NCBI GenBank assembly: GCA_041654355.1
Contig: JBAZDQ010000038.1
Location: 1-13,025 of the forward strand
Direction of reading: 5' to 3'
Source: DMER64 sp041654355
Lineage (GTDB): Bacteria > Bacteroidota > Bacteroidia > Bacteroidales > UBA932
DNA: 13,025 nt
Below are positions 1-7,696 of this stretch, one piece after another. The notes beneath the pieces were generated by a model, which searched no databases, was not told where the DNA came from, and saw only the letters and a program-made list of their open reading frames with translations. How positions within the stretch are numbered: the stretch's first letter is position 1; every line of letters begins with the position of its first letter. The position numbers and the translations under genes were made by a program.

Positions 1-233
1 TCGGGCTCCACATTTCCTGTCACTTTCACTCCGTAAGTTTCTGCATGCCTGGCTGTGTTCAGTGCTTCCGCACTTTTCATCAGCGCTTTGGTAGGGATAC
101 ACCCCCAATTAAGGCAAACCCCCCCCAAAAGGGCTTTTTCGATAATTGCCGTTTTAAAACCCAATTGGGCGCTTCTTACGGCTGCTATATATCCAGCCGG
201 ACCGGATCCGATAATGATTAGGTCGTAACTCAT
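1..233 (-). CDS. lpdA: Dihydrolipoyl dehydrogenase, N-terminal part (runs off left edge)
   Basis: This is the E3 flavoprotein of 2-oxoacid dehydrogenase and glycine cleavage complexes; it reoxidises protein-bound dihydrolipoamide with NAD+ in the cytoplasm. Only the first 77 codons are present. The N-terminus has the FAD-binding Rossmann loop GSGPAG (residues 10-15) and the redox-active disulfide motif GGVCLNWGCIPTK, with the two cysteines four residues apart, which is diagnostic for the family. The ATG at 233-231 gives MSYDLIIIGSGPAG, the expected length ahead of the Rossmann fold. It starts 18 bp after the secA stop on the same strand, so the two are probably cotranscribed. The C in CLNWGC follows a run of eight G on the coding strand; the frame is intact as given. 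Because only the N-terminus is visible, a related disulfide oxidoreductase such as mercuric reductase cannot be formally excluded, but the motif fits Lpd best. Confidence 0.93.
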   Translation of the reverse strand, partial: MSYDLIIIGSGPAGYIAAVRSAQLGFKTAIIEKALLGGVCLNWGCIPTKALMKSAEALNTARHAETYGVKVTGNVEP

Positions 234-251
234 AAATTTTAAAAAATGTGA

Positions 252-3200
252 TTATAAATCTTTCCCGTGGCAATGTTTGTATTTTTTCCCGCTACCGCAA
301 GGACAGGGATCGTTCCTTCCCACCTGTTTTTCAACATGTACAGGAGTATTGGAACGCGGCTCGGCCGATTGTGTAAGCAAATCGGAACGTGATGTTTGCG
401 TATTGCTAAGATCCGTTCGGCGCCTTTCATTGCCTGCTTTATCCAGTTTATCCTGGTCCTGACGAAGGGGTATGTGTGCTTTAAGCAGAAAGGCAAGTAC
501 TTCCCTGGCAATTTTTTCCAGCATTTCGCTGAAAAGTTTGAAACTTTCAAATTTATAGATCAACAACGGGTCTTTTTGTTCATAAGTAGCGTTCTGTACC
601 GATTGCTTCAGATCGTCCATGTCACGCAAATGTTCTTTCCAGTATTCGTCTATCATCACAAGGTTGATGGTCTTGTTGATAGCCCGGATCAATTCTTTCC
701 CCTTGCTGTCGTATGCTTTCTTTATATTCACGATAACCTGGTAGATCCTTTTGCCGTCACCTACCGGTACCACTACATTTTCATAGGTCGCCCGTTGTGT
801 TTCATAAATATTTTTCATGATGGGCCAGGCCTGGGCAACCAGAGTTTCTGCCCTTCGTCCGTACACTCTCTGTATCTGTTCAGCCAGGGCCTGTGACAAA
901 TCGGCAGTATTTTGTTTGCGGTATATTTCTTCGTCAATGCCGGGCTCGATGGAAATCTGGCGGATCAATTCATGTGTGAATTCTTCATAATCAATTCCTT
1001 CCATCTGTTGCACAAACGATTCTGCAAAATCGGACATCATGTTGGCTACGTCCACGTCCACACGTTCACCGTACAATGCATTACGGCGACGGGTATAGAT
1101 CACTTCCCTTTGTGAATTCATCACATCGTCATACTCCAAAAGACGTTTCCTGATCCCGAAGTTGTTTTCTTCCACCTTTTTTTGTGCCCTTTCTATGGAA
1201 CTGGACAACATGGAATGCTGCAATACTTCGCCTTCTTTCATGCCCATCCTGTCTACGATAGAGGCAATACGACCGCTTCCGAACAACCGCATCAGGTCAT
1301 CTTCCAGGGACACGAAAAAAGTGGAGGACCCGGGGTCTCCCTGGCGTCCTGCACGTCCCCTAAGCTGCCTGTCCACACGACGGCTGTCATGACGCTCCGT
1401 TCCAACTATAGCCAAACCTCCGGCCTCCCGGACTCCTTCCCTCAATTTAATATCCGTCCCCCTTCCGGCCATGTTCGTGGCAATGGTCACCGCTCCGGCA
1501 CGACCCGCCTCGGCAACTATCTCCGCTTCACGCGCATGCTGCTTGGCATTGAGGACATTGTGTTTTACGCCGCGCATTTTTAGCATACGGCTGAGCAATT
1601 CAGAAATTTCTACAGAAGTGGTACCTACAAGAACCGGCCGCCCTGCTTTGGTCAGATCCGTGATCTGGTCAATTACTGCATTGAATTTTTCCCGTTTTGT
1701 TCTGTATATCAGATCGTCACCGTCAATTCGGATCACCGGCCGGTTTGTTGGGATCACAACCACATCCAGTTTGTATATGGACCAGAACTCCCCTGCTTCC
1801 GTTTCAGCAGTACCGGTCATACCGGCCAGCTTGTGATACATACGGAAATAATTCTGAAGGGTAATGGTGGCAAATGTCTGGGTGGCTGCTTCTACCTTTA
1901 CTTTTTCCTTGGCTTCGATGGCCTGGTGCAAACCATCGGAGTAACGTCTTCCTTCCAGTACACGCCCGGTTTGTTCGTCTACAATCTTGATCTTGTTATC
2001 CACTACGATGTATTCCACATCTTTTTCAAACATCGCATAGGCTTTAAGCAACTGGTTAACCGTATGGACTCTTTCGGATTTCACGGCGTAATCGCTTAAA
2101 AGAGCGTCCTTGGCTGCGGCTTTTTCCTGATCAGAAAGATTCTGTTTTTCCAGCTCCGATATCTCACTCCCCATGTCGGGCAGGATAAAGAATTTGGTGT
2201 CACTCATCTTATTGGCGATCAAATCGTGCCCTTTTTCTGTCAGATCAACGGATTTTTGCTGTTCTTCAATAACAAAATACAGATCGTCCGTTATCAGGTG
2301 CATCTGTTTGTTGTTATCCTGCATGTAGAAATTTTCTGTTTTTTGTAACAGTTGTTTGATTCCCTGTTCACTCAGGTATTTGATCAGAGGTGTATATTTG
2401 GGCAGGCCCTTGAAGGCTTTGAGCAAAATTTTTCCGCCGTTTTCTTCATCTCCTTCCGAGATCAGATTACGCGCCTCGGCAAGGTATTGTTGTACCAGTG
2501 TTCTTTGTGCCTGGTACAACTGTTCCACGATAGGCCGGAATTCGTTAAACTGCTGGTCTTCCCCCCGAGGGACCGGCCCGGAGATGATCAAAGGAGTCCG
2601 TGCATCGTCAATCAATACCGAGTCAACTTCGTCCACGATGGCATAATGGTGCTTGCGTTGTACCAGGTCCTGGGAATTGATGGCCATGTTATCTCTCAGG
2701 TAATCAAAGCCGAATTCGTTGTTTGTTCCAAAGGTTATATCAGCCCTGTATGCTTTTTTCCTCTCTTCCGAATTGGGTTGGTGCTTATCAATACAATCTA
2801 CTTTCAAACCGTGGAATTCGTACAACGGCCCCATCCATTCCGAGTCACGTTTGGACAAGTAATCGTTGACTGTGACTATATGCACTCCTTTTCCGGCCAG
2901 TGCGTTGAGGAATACAGGTAAAGTGGCCACCAGTGTCTTTCCTTCCCCGGTTGCCATCTCCGCGATCTTTCCCTGGTGAAGCACTACGCCACCTATTAAC
3001 TGGACATCATAATGCACCATATCCCAGGTGATCATATTCCCTCCTGCCATCCAGGTATTGCTCCAGACAGCATTGTCTCCGTGAATTTCAACATGATCTT
3101 TATTGGTGGCAAGCTGCCTGTCAAAATCAGTAGCCGTTACGGTTATGGTTTCGTTTTCCTTGAACCGTCTTGCCGTAGATTTCATTACGGCAAAAGCGGC

Positions 3201-3533
3201 AGGAAGAACATCCTTCAGAATTTCCTCAATTTTCTCATCTGTCTTTTTGGTAAGCTTATCTACTTCTGTTGCTAACACTTCTTTTTTCTCCACCTCAATT
3301 TCAACATCTTCCAATTGTTCCCTCAGTGCGGCCTTGGCCTTTTCATCTTCTTCTATGTGGTTCCGTATGATCTGCCTGATCTTTTGCGTTTCCAGGCGTA
3401 ATTCATCGTGATCCAGTTTGTCTATCCTTTCATACTCCCGTAAGATCTTATCTACATAAGGAGTCAGCTGTTTGAGGTCCCTGTCAGCTTTGGACCCGAA
3501 AATCTTACCTATAATATTTATAACTGAAGCCAT
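252..3533 (-). CDS. secA: Preprotein translocase ATPase SecA
   Basis: SecA is the ATP-driven motor that pushes unfolded preproteins through SecYEG at the inner membrane. The 1093-aa protein shows the DEAD-type motor motifs in order: Walker A MATGEGKT (about 193-200), DEVD (301-304), MTGTAETEAGEF of the conserved helicase core, TNMAGRGTDIKL, and RQLRGRAGRQGDPGSS. It ends in a zinc-binding tail CPCGSGKKYKHCH (1077-1089), the CxCx8CH site that binds SecB or ribosomes in other bacteria. It is about 190 residues longer than E. coli SecA. The excess lies mainly in a lysine/glutamate-rich helical segment before the Walker motif (about 55-105) and in a segment after the DEVD box (about 320-450). Such insertions are usual for Bacteroidota SecA. 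The ATG at 3533-3531 gives the standard start MASVINIIGKIFG. A promoter element lies 33 bp upstream and lpdA follows downstream. Confidence 0.98.
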   Translation of the reverse strand: MASVINIIGKIFGSKADRDLKQLTPYVDKILREYERIDKLDHDELRLETQKIRQIIRNHIEEDEKAKAALREQLEDVEIEVEKKEVLATEVDKLTKKTDEKIEEILKDVLPAAFAVMKSTARRFKENETITVTATDFDRQLATNKDHVEIHGDNAVWSNTWMAGGNMITWDMVHYDVQLIGGVVLHQGKIAEMATGEGKTLVATLPVFLNALAGKGVHIVTVNDYLSKRDSEWMGPLYEFHGLKVDCIDKHQPNSEERKKAYRADITFGTNNEFGFDYLRDNMAINSQDLVQRKHHYAIVDEVDSVLIDDARTPLIISGPVPRGEDQQFNEFRPIVEQLYQAQRTLVQQYLAEARNLISEGDEENGGKILLKAFKGLPKYTPLIKYLSEQGIKQLLQKTENFYMQDNNKQMHLITDDLYFVIEEQQKSVDLTEKGHDLIANKMSDTKFFILPDMGSEISELEKQNLSDQEKAAAKDALLSDYAVKSERVHTVNQLLKAYAMFEKDVEYIVVDNKIKIVDEQTGRVLEGRRYSDGLHQAIEAKEKVKVEAATQTFATITLQNYFRMYHKLAGMTGTAETEAGEFWSIYKLDVVVIPTNRPVIRIDGDDLIYRTKREKFNAVIDQITDLTKAGRPVLVGTTSVEISELLSRMLKMRGVKHNVLNAKQHAREAEIVAEAGRAGAVTIATNMAGRGTDIKLREGVREAGGLAIVGTERHDSRRVDRQLRGRAGRQGDPGSSTFFVSLEDDLMRLFGSGRIASIVDRMGMKEGEVLQHSMLSSSIERAQKKVEENNFGIRKRLLEYDDVMNSQREVIYTRRRNALYGERVDVDVANMMSDFAESFVQQMEGIDYEEFTHELIRQISIEPGIDEEIYRKQNTADLSQALAEQIQRVYGRRAETLVAQAWPIMKNIYETQRATYENVVVPVGDGKRIYQVIVNIKKAYDSKGKELIRAINKTINLVMIDEYWKEHLRDMDDLKQSVQNATYEQKDPLLIYKFESFKLFSEMLEKIAREVLAFLLKAHIPLRQDQDKLDKAGNERRRTDLSNTQTSRSDLLTQSAEPRSNTPVHVEKQVGRNDPCPCGSGKKYKHCHGKDL

Positions 3534-3565
3534 GTGCTGGTATTTTCATTTTTTTTGACAATTTA

Positions 3566-3573
3566 CAAAGTTA
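3566..3573 (-). promoter_or_regulatory. Bacteroidota-type -7 promoter element for secA
   Basis: On the minus strand this reads TAACTTTG, an exact match to the Bacteroidota sigma-ABfr -7 consensus TAnnTTTG. It sits 33 bp upstream of the secA ATG, giving an expected leader of about 25 nt. No clear TTTG appears at the ideal -33 distance; a TTG lies closer (12 bp upstream of the element) and a TGTTT lies 16 to 21 bp upstream. The call therefore rests on the -7 box and its position. Confidence 0.55.
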
Positions 3574-3624
3574 CACTTTTCTTGTCAATAAACATTATAT
3601 CAGACATGGCTCCTGAAGGATTCC

Positions 3625-4839
3625 CTATTTACACCAACCTGCTGTCCAATCGTTTCCTGACGGGACAGCTCCCTTATAATTTGTTTTGGTAAAGAATGAA
3701 TGTACAAGGCTCATGTCTTTCCCTCCTTCAACGGTACCAATATAATCTGAAGTGAAAAGAATTTCTTTGTCAATACCATTATTACCGTTGGCCGTGAACA
3801 TACTCTCTGAATAATGGCCTTCGGCTGCAGAAACTGTTCTGGAAAGGTGTACGTAATCCAGAACTGATACACCGTTTACCAGAGAAGATTCTGTTTCCCT
3901 TGTTTCTGTTGTCAGACTATTAATTTTGCCGTAAACCAATGTATTATAAAGCTTTATGTGTGTTCCGGCACGCAGTCGGATCCCGCGTTTGTTCAGGGTA
4001 GACCCGTTCCCTACAAGGGTAAGGTTGGCCAACACCGGAAAAGAGATCGGCTCAGCCGAAAAGTCTTTACTGTTATTATCTGCTTCTATAAGGCAATCAC
4101 ATTCATACCCGATGGCACTTTCCGAACCCTGGACAGCTACCAGGAACTGCCCTTTTCCTTGCCAGCCTTCGGTCCAGTCAAACGAATCATCGCTGTTATC
4201 AGTGGCTACCAGGAATTTTACATTGACCGTACCTCCAAACCATTCAAATCCGTCATCCGATCCTTTGTAAGATTGAAGGTGATCTACAACCGTTCCGTTC
4301 CCCACTCCGTAAAATGTAAATCCGTTGGCTTCTTTTTCCTCACTGAAGGCATAACCGGTATATTCCACACGAATATAACTCAGCGTACCTGAATTATCGG
4401 AAGCATCATTCCCCCCGTACGAAGCGTCCCCTATCTCCGATTTTGATTGGGTCCCCGTTACATTGATAGGAGCACGGCCGCAGATATGAACACCACCCCA
4501 GGCTCCGGCCTCTTTCTTTTCAGAAGTCATCACTATTGGGTTTTGTGCAGTACCCTGTGCCAGGATTTTTCCACCCTGTTCAACAAGTATGTAATCTACA
4601 ATATCATCGTCCTTTGCTACAATGATAACACCGGGTTCTATGGTTAGCACTCCGCCCGCTTTTACATGAAATCCCCCTGATAAAGTATAGGTCGTTCCGG
4701 TTTTAAGTGTTTTTGCCTGGGTTAATTCACCTGCCAGATCGGCTGATTCAGTTTCGGGATCTATCCCTTGTTCACAGGAAACTGTCAGAAACAGGATCCC
4801 AAATGCCATAACGGCCATTTTCCAATTCATGTGTTTCAT
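3625..4839 (-). CDS. Predicted right-handed beta-helix lipoprotein paired with a TonB-dependent receptor
   Basis: I do not recognise a characterised function. The 404-aa product begins with a lipoprotein signal peptide: basic start, hydrophobic core, lipobox LTVSC with Cys22 as the lipidated residue. The mature protein is rich in Gly, Asn, Asp and short beta-strand-like stretches such as GGVLTIEPGVIIVA, GTAQNPIVMTS and NLTLVGNGSTLNKRGIRLRA, the pattern of right-handed parallel beta-helix (pectate-lyase-like) folds. Two rungs carry nearly the same acidic/aromatic motif, SDDGFEWFGG (194-203) and SDDSFDWTEG (216-225), exactly 22 residues apart. Four further cysteines (C120, C247, C249, C403) lie in the mature chain. 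The gene begins 4 bp after the stop of the TonB-dependent receptor, so the two are almost certainly one transcript; the protein may act as a ligand-binding or processing partner at the outer membrane. An in-frame ATG three codons later (4830) is a possible alternative start. No strong terminator was seen downstream. Confidence 0.85.
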   Translation of the reverse strand: MKHMNWKMAVMAFGILFLTVSCEQGIDPETESADLAGELTQAKTLKTGTTYTLSGGFHVKAGGVLTIEPGVIIVAKDDDIVDYILVEQGGKILAQGTAQNPIVMTSEKKEAGAWGGVHICGRAPINVTGTQSKSEIGDASYGGNDASDNSGTLSYIRVEYTGYAFSEEKEANGFTFYGVGNGTVVDHLQSYKGSDDGFEWFGGTVNVKFLVATDNSDDSFDWTEGWQGKGQFLVAVQGSESAIGYECDCLIEADNNSKDFSAEPISFPVLANLTLVGNGSTLNKRGIRLRAGTHIKLYNTLVYGKINSLTTETRETESSLVNGVSVLDYVHLSRTVSAAEGHYSESMFTANGNNGIDKEILFTSDYIGTVEGGKDMSLVHSFFTKTNYKGAVPSGNDWTAGWCK

Positions 4840-4843
4840 TTTT

Positions 4844-7555
4844 TTATTGCTTTTTGAATGTATATGAGAACCCTATCTGAAAAGAGATCCCGGGTTTATA
4901 TGATTCTACCGTTATCAATTCTTCGGTAGTTTTAACTTCCTGGATTAAGAGGATCCGGCTGTCCAGGATATTTCCGGCCGAAACCTTAATATTCCATCTG
5001 CTGCCGGCATTGTAAATGCCCACAAAATCCAATGTGTGCAGAGGTTGTTGCATCACATTGCCCATCCCGTAAATGCCCACGGCATGGATCCGGGGTCCCT
5101 GCAAATTGTATAGCATAGTCAGTGTTATCTGATCGTTTTTTCTTACTTTCCACCCGTAAGCCAGGTCTGCATTGAGCAAATACGGAGAGGCTCCCTGTAA
5201 TGCCCTGTGTGAGTCCGTATAAATACCACCTCCTTCGGGCAAAATAACATTGGTGTACATATAGGAAGCATTGAATCCAATCCTGAAGCCGGGCAACAGG
5301 TTGATCCGTGTTTCCACCTCCACTCCGGCTGCCATACCTTCACTGGCATTGCGAAACGAATGTACCGCAGAACCACCCGATGATTCCTGAACCCGCTCTA
5401 TGGGAGTTTTCAGGTTTTTGTAATATAGCGTTGCAGAAAAAAGATTGTTTTTTTCTCCATAAACCTCATAACGCAGATCTGCATTCAGATTGTAACCGTT
5501 AACCAGCAATTCGTTACCTCTGATTTCTGCACTACCATAAGATTCTTTATACAGAAATGGAGCCATCTCTATGAACAACGGGCGGGTAACTGTACGGGAA
5601 AGGGCCAGTCTTAAGAAATGATTTGCAGCAATCCCGTATTTAATATTTATAGCCGGAAAAAAATCATGTCCCTTTAACCGGGAAATCTTTTCTATGGAAG
5701 CATCTGTCCAGTAGCGTACCCATTGAAGGGAAGGCTCATAGCGCAATCCCAGGTTCACATTCAGATTCGTGAACGGGAGCATATCCGCTTCCAGGTATAT
5801 ACCCCCGATATCCTGTCCGGCATAATAATAGGATTTTGGCTGGGCATCCTTGGTAATAACTATGGTCCCGTCTGCGATGTTCTCATTATTCAGATAGGGA
5901 TCCGTATTATAGATATCCGAAATCTCCGGATTGAGGTTGTTCAGGTTGTAATAAAAACGAATGGATGAGTAATCCCTGGCCTTGTTCTTGTAAGAAGCGC
6001 CAAACTTAAGGGTACCCTTTTCACCCATATTGTATACTGCATAAACATTTGCAGCGGCTTCTTGTTCTTCCAATTCTCCAAAATAGCGCATTGTTTCCTG
6101 TTTATTGAGTTTAAAAAGGGACAATGTGCCGTTGTCCTGCCGGAACATAACCTGCCTGCGGTCAGGTTCATAGCTGCCTGTTAACCCGTAAGAGAAAGCC
6201 GCATTGATTGACCATTTTTTTGAAGCAGTCCAGGAATAAAAAAGCTGGTTGTTCAACAAATTGTATACATGAAAACCGCTGTTGCTTCCTATGAGCCGGA
6301 TCCCTTCCGAATCGTATCCTTCCCTTTTTTTGTAATTGTCTTCCGCATTGCGTGCGTACAAAAGAGAATAACTGAGGTAATGAACTGATCCCAATTCATA
6401 ACTCAGGTGCATCAGGGCAGCAATATCCAGGTTCTTTGTATAACTGTCGTAGTTAAATTCATTCAGAACAGTACCCTGTGCGTTAATGGTGGAAACATAA
6501 GAATCCGGCTCTATATTACCCGAATAATTAGCATTCAAGGAAACCAGCAGGCCTGTTTTATGACGTCCTGATGTCCATGTTTTTCCCAATCCCAGTCCCG
6601 CATTCATCCCGGGAATGAGTGTTCTTTGAACAACAGAAAAGGAGGTTCCGAAAGGATCATTATTTCTTACATAAGAAGAAAATTCATTGGCTGTCATATT
6701 TTTAACCTCAGGAACAAGGTTCCCGGCCAACAACATTCCTCCTTTTTTCTCACGCCCGGCAAAACTTTTGAGAAAGGACCCGGAATTTCCCCCGGCACCT
6801 GCATTAACAGTAAAAAAATCGGTACCCGTATGTTCCTTGATACTAATATCTATATGTGCTCCTGAATAATCGGCATAGGAGGCTGCGCTATATACTTTGC
6901 TTACCGTAACATTCCTGATAATTCCTGAAGGAAACAATTCCAGCGGAATAAGTTTGTTGTCGGGATTTGGAGAAGCTATGGGCAATCCGTTGAGTGTGGT
7001 AGTACTGTACCTGTCTCCCAGGCCCCGGACATATACCTGCCCGGTTTCCGCCAGGGATATACCGGTGATTTTTTTCACGCTTTCGGCAACAGTAGATATT
7101 CCTTTCTCACTCATTTCGCGGGCACCCATATTCTCCAGGGCTGTTGAAGACATTCGTCTCTCAGATAAAAGACTTGTTTCGGTTTCCAGGTTTTTATGGG
7201 CAGTAACAAACACTTCTTCCAGTGACATTTCCCCGGGTATCATCTGAATGTTCATGGTTATTTTTCCGGGTTCTCCGTTAATGAAAACGGGGTCTGTTAC
7301 AGTTGTTTCATAGGAAATATATCTGAATTCCAAAATATAGGTACCTTCCTGAAGGGGCAAATTATATACGCCTTCATTGTCTGTGACACACCCTTTTTCA
7401 GTTCCTGAAACCAGGACATACACGCCGGGAAGTGGTTCATTCATTTTATCATCGGTTACTTGTCCGGTTATAACCGTTTGCGCCTGCATGATTCCCGGCT
7501 GTAATACCAGGACAAAAAAGGCGGCTTTGATTGCTTGTGTAACTTTCTTATTCAT
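4844..7555 (-). CDS. TonB-dependent outer-membrane receptor with N-terminal regulatory-like domain
   Basis: This outer-membrane beta-barrel imports a ligand using TonB/ExbBD energy; the substrate is not known from sequence. The chosen ATG at 7555 gives 903 aa and a clean signal peptide (MNKKVTQAIKAAFFVLVLQ, cleavage near AQA/QT at 25-26). An in-frame TTG at 7600 would add 15 residues before the signal peptide and lies inside a repeat array, so it is unlikely. Domains in order: carboxypeptidase-regulatory-like beta-sandwich (about 28-105, ITGQVTDD...GVYVLVSG...TDNEGVYNL); plug (about 125-240), with RGLGDRYSTTTLNG (177-190) and LIPLELFPSGIIRNVTVSK; then a barrel of alternating aromatic/polar strands ending in FQIGFSYTFKKQ, so the protein is full length. 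The RGLGDRYS plug variant differs from SusC-type receptors, and no SusD gene is nearby. A beta-helix lipoprotein gene follows after 4 bp, and a divergent two-component system starts 141 bp away, suggesting that this system controls it. Confidence 0.93.
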   Translation of the reverse strand: MNKKVTQAIKAAFFVLVLQPGIMQAQTVITGQVTDDKMNEPLPGVYVLVSGTEKGCVTDNEGVYNLPLQEGTYILEFRYISYETTVTDPVFINGEPGKITMNIQMIPGEMSLEEVFVTAHKNLETETSLLSERRMSSTALENMGAREMSEKGISTVAESVKKITGISLAETGQVYVRGLGDRYSTTTLNGLPIASPNPDNKLIPLELFPSGIIRNVTVSKVYSAASYADYSGAHIDISIKEHTGTDFFTVNAGAGGNSGSFLKSFAGREKKGGMLLAGNLVPEVKNMTANEFSSYVRNNDPFGTSFSVVQRTLIPGMNAGLGLGKTWTSGRHKTGLLVSLNANYSGNIEPDSYVSTINAQGTVLNEFNYDSYTKNLDIAALMHLSYELGSVHYLSYSLLYARNAEDNYKKREGYDSEGIRLIGSNSGFHVYNLLNNQLFYSWTASKKWSINAAFSYGLTGSYEPDRRQVMFRQDNGTLSLFKLNKQETMRYFGELEEQEAAANVYAVYNMGEKGTLKFGASYKNKARDYSSIRFYYNLNNLNPEISDIYNTDPYLNNENIADGTIVITKDAQPKSYYYAGQDIGGIYLEADMLPFTNLNVNLGLRYEPSLQWVRYWTDASIEKISRLKGHDFFPAINIKYGIAANHFLRLALSRTVTRPLFIEMAPFLYKESYGSAEIRGNELLVNGYNLNADLRYEVYGEKNNLFSATLYYKNLKTPIERVQESSGGSAVHSFRNASEGMAAGVEVETRINLLPGFRIGFNASYMYTNVILPEGGGIYTDSHRALQGASPYLLNADLAYGWKVRKNDQITLTMLYNLQGPRIHAVGIYGMGNVMQQPLHTLDFVGIYNAGSRWNIKVSAGNILDSRILLIQEVKTTEELITVESYKPGISFQIGFSYTFKKQ

Positions 7556-7583
7556 AATCCGTGACAAAAGTCGTGGCTTCGTG

Positions 7584-7612
7584 TTACAATACGGATACAA
7601 CTGTTTTACAAT
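7584..7612. promoter_or_regulatory. Three 11-bp-phased TTGTAW direct repeats (candidate response-regulator operator)
   Basis: Read on the minus strand, TTGTAA, TTGTAT and TTGTAA begin exactly 11 bp apart (plus-strand hexamers TTACAA 7584-7589, ATACAA 7595-7600, TTACAA 7606-7611). Direct repeats phased at one helical turn are the binding geometry of OmpR/PhoB-family regulators; the E. coli Pho box uses 7-bp units plus 4-bp spacers. The array sits 28 bp upstream of the receptor ATG and in the same intergenic region as the response regulator gene. Two further TTGTAA copies in the opposite orientation lie at 7638-7643 and 7673-7678, the latter overlapping the regulator's promoter element. Binding by the neighbouring regulator is inferred. 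Confidence 0.5.
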
Positions 7613-7667
7613 TACATAAAAAAATGCTTACGGATTTTGTAACACCTTTTATTTTAACGGAATCATA

Positions 7668-7675
7668 TATCTTTG
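7668..7675 (+). promoter_or_regulatory. Bacteroidota-type -7 promoter element for the two-component system
   Basis: TATCTTTG matches TAnnTTTG exactly and lies 21 bp upstream of the response regulator start codon, so the leader would be about 15 nt. No TTTG is present at the usual -33 distance; the nearest lies 28 bp upstream of the element, which is too far. A weak -33 region is compatible with an activator-dependent or autoregulated promoter. Confidence 0.5.
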
Positions 7676-7696
7676 TAAAACTTTAATCCTTTCGTT

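Noticed and set aside
239..550. A 103-codon minus-strand frame overlapping the 3' end of secA in another frame
   Set aside because: It overlaps the conserved zinc-binding tail of SecA and shows no family motif, so it is a frame shadow.
2352..2921. A 189-codon open frame on the plus strand, antisense to secA
   Set aside because: It lies entirely within the well-supported secA gene, has no recognisable domain or promoter, and its composition is what the complement of a conserved coding sequence produces.
3601..3624. Short inverted repeat TCCT/AGGA downstream of the lipoprotein gene as a terminator
   Set aside because: The stem is only 4 bp with no following T run, too weak to support a terminator call.
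3958..4392. A 144-codon plus-strand frame antisense to the lipoprotein gene
   Set aside because: The minus-strand gene has a signal peptide, lipobox and operon context; the antisense frame has none of these.
4844..7555. Reading the receptor as SusC and the downstream lipoprotein as SusD of a polysaccharide utilisation locus
   Set aside because: The lipoprotein is a predicted beta-helix with none of the TPR-like helical features of SusD, the plug motif is of a different type, and no carbohydrate enzymes are nearby.
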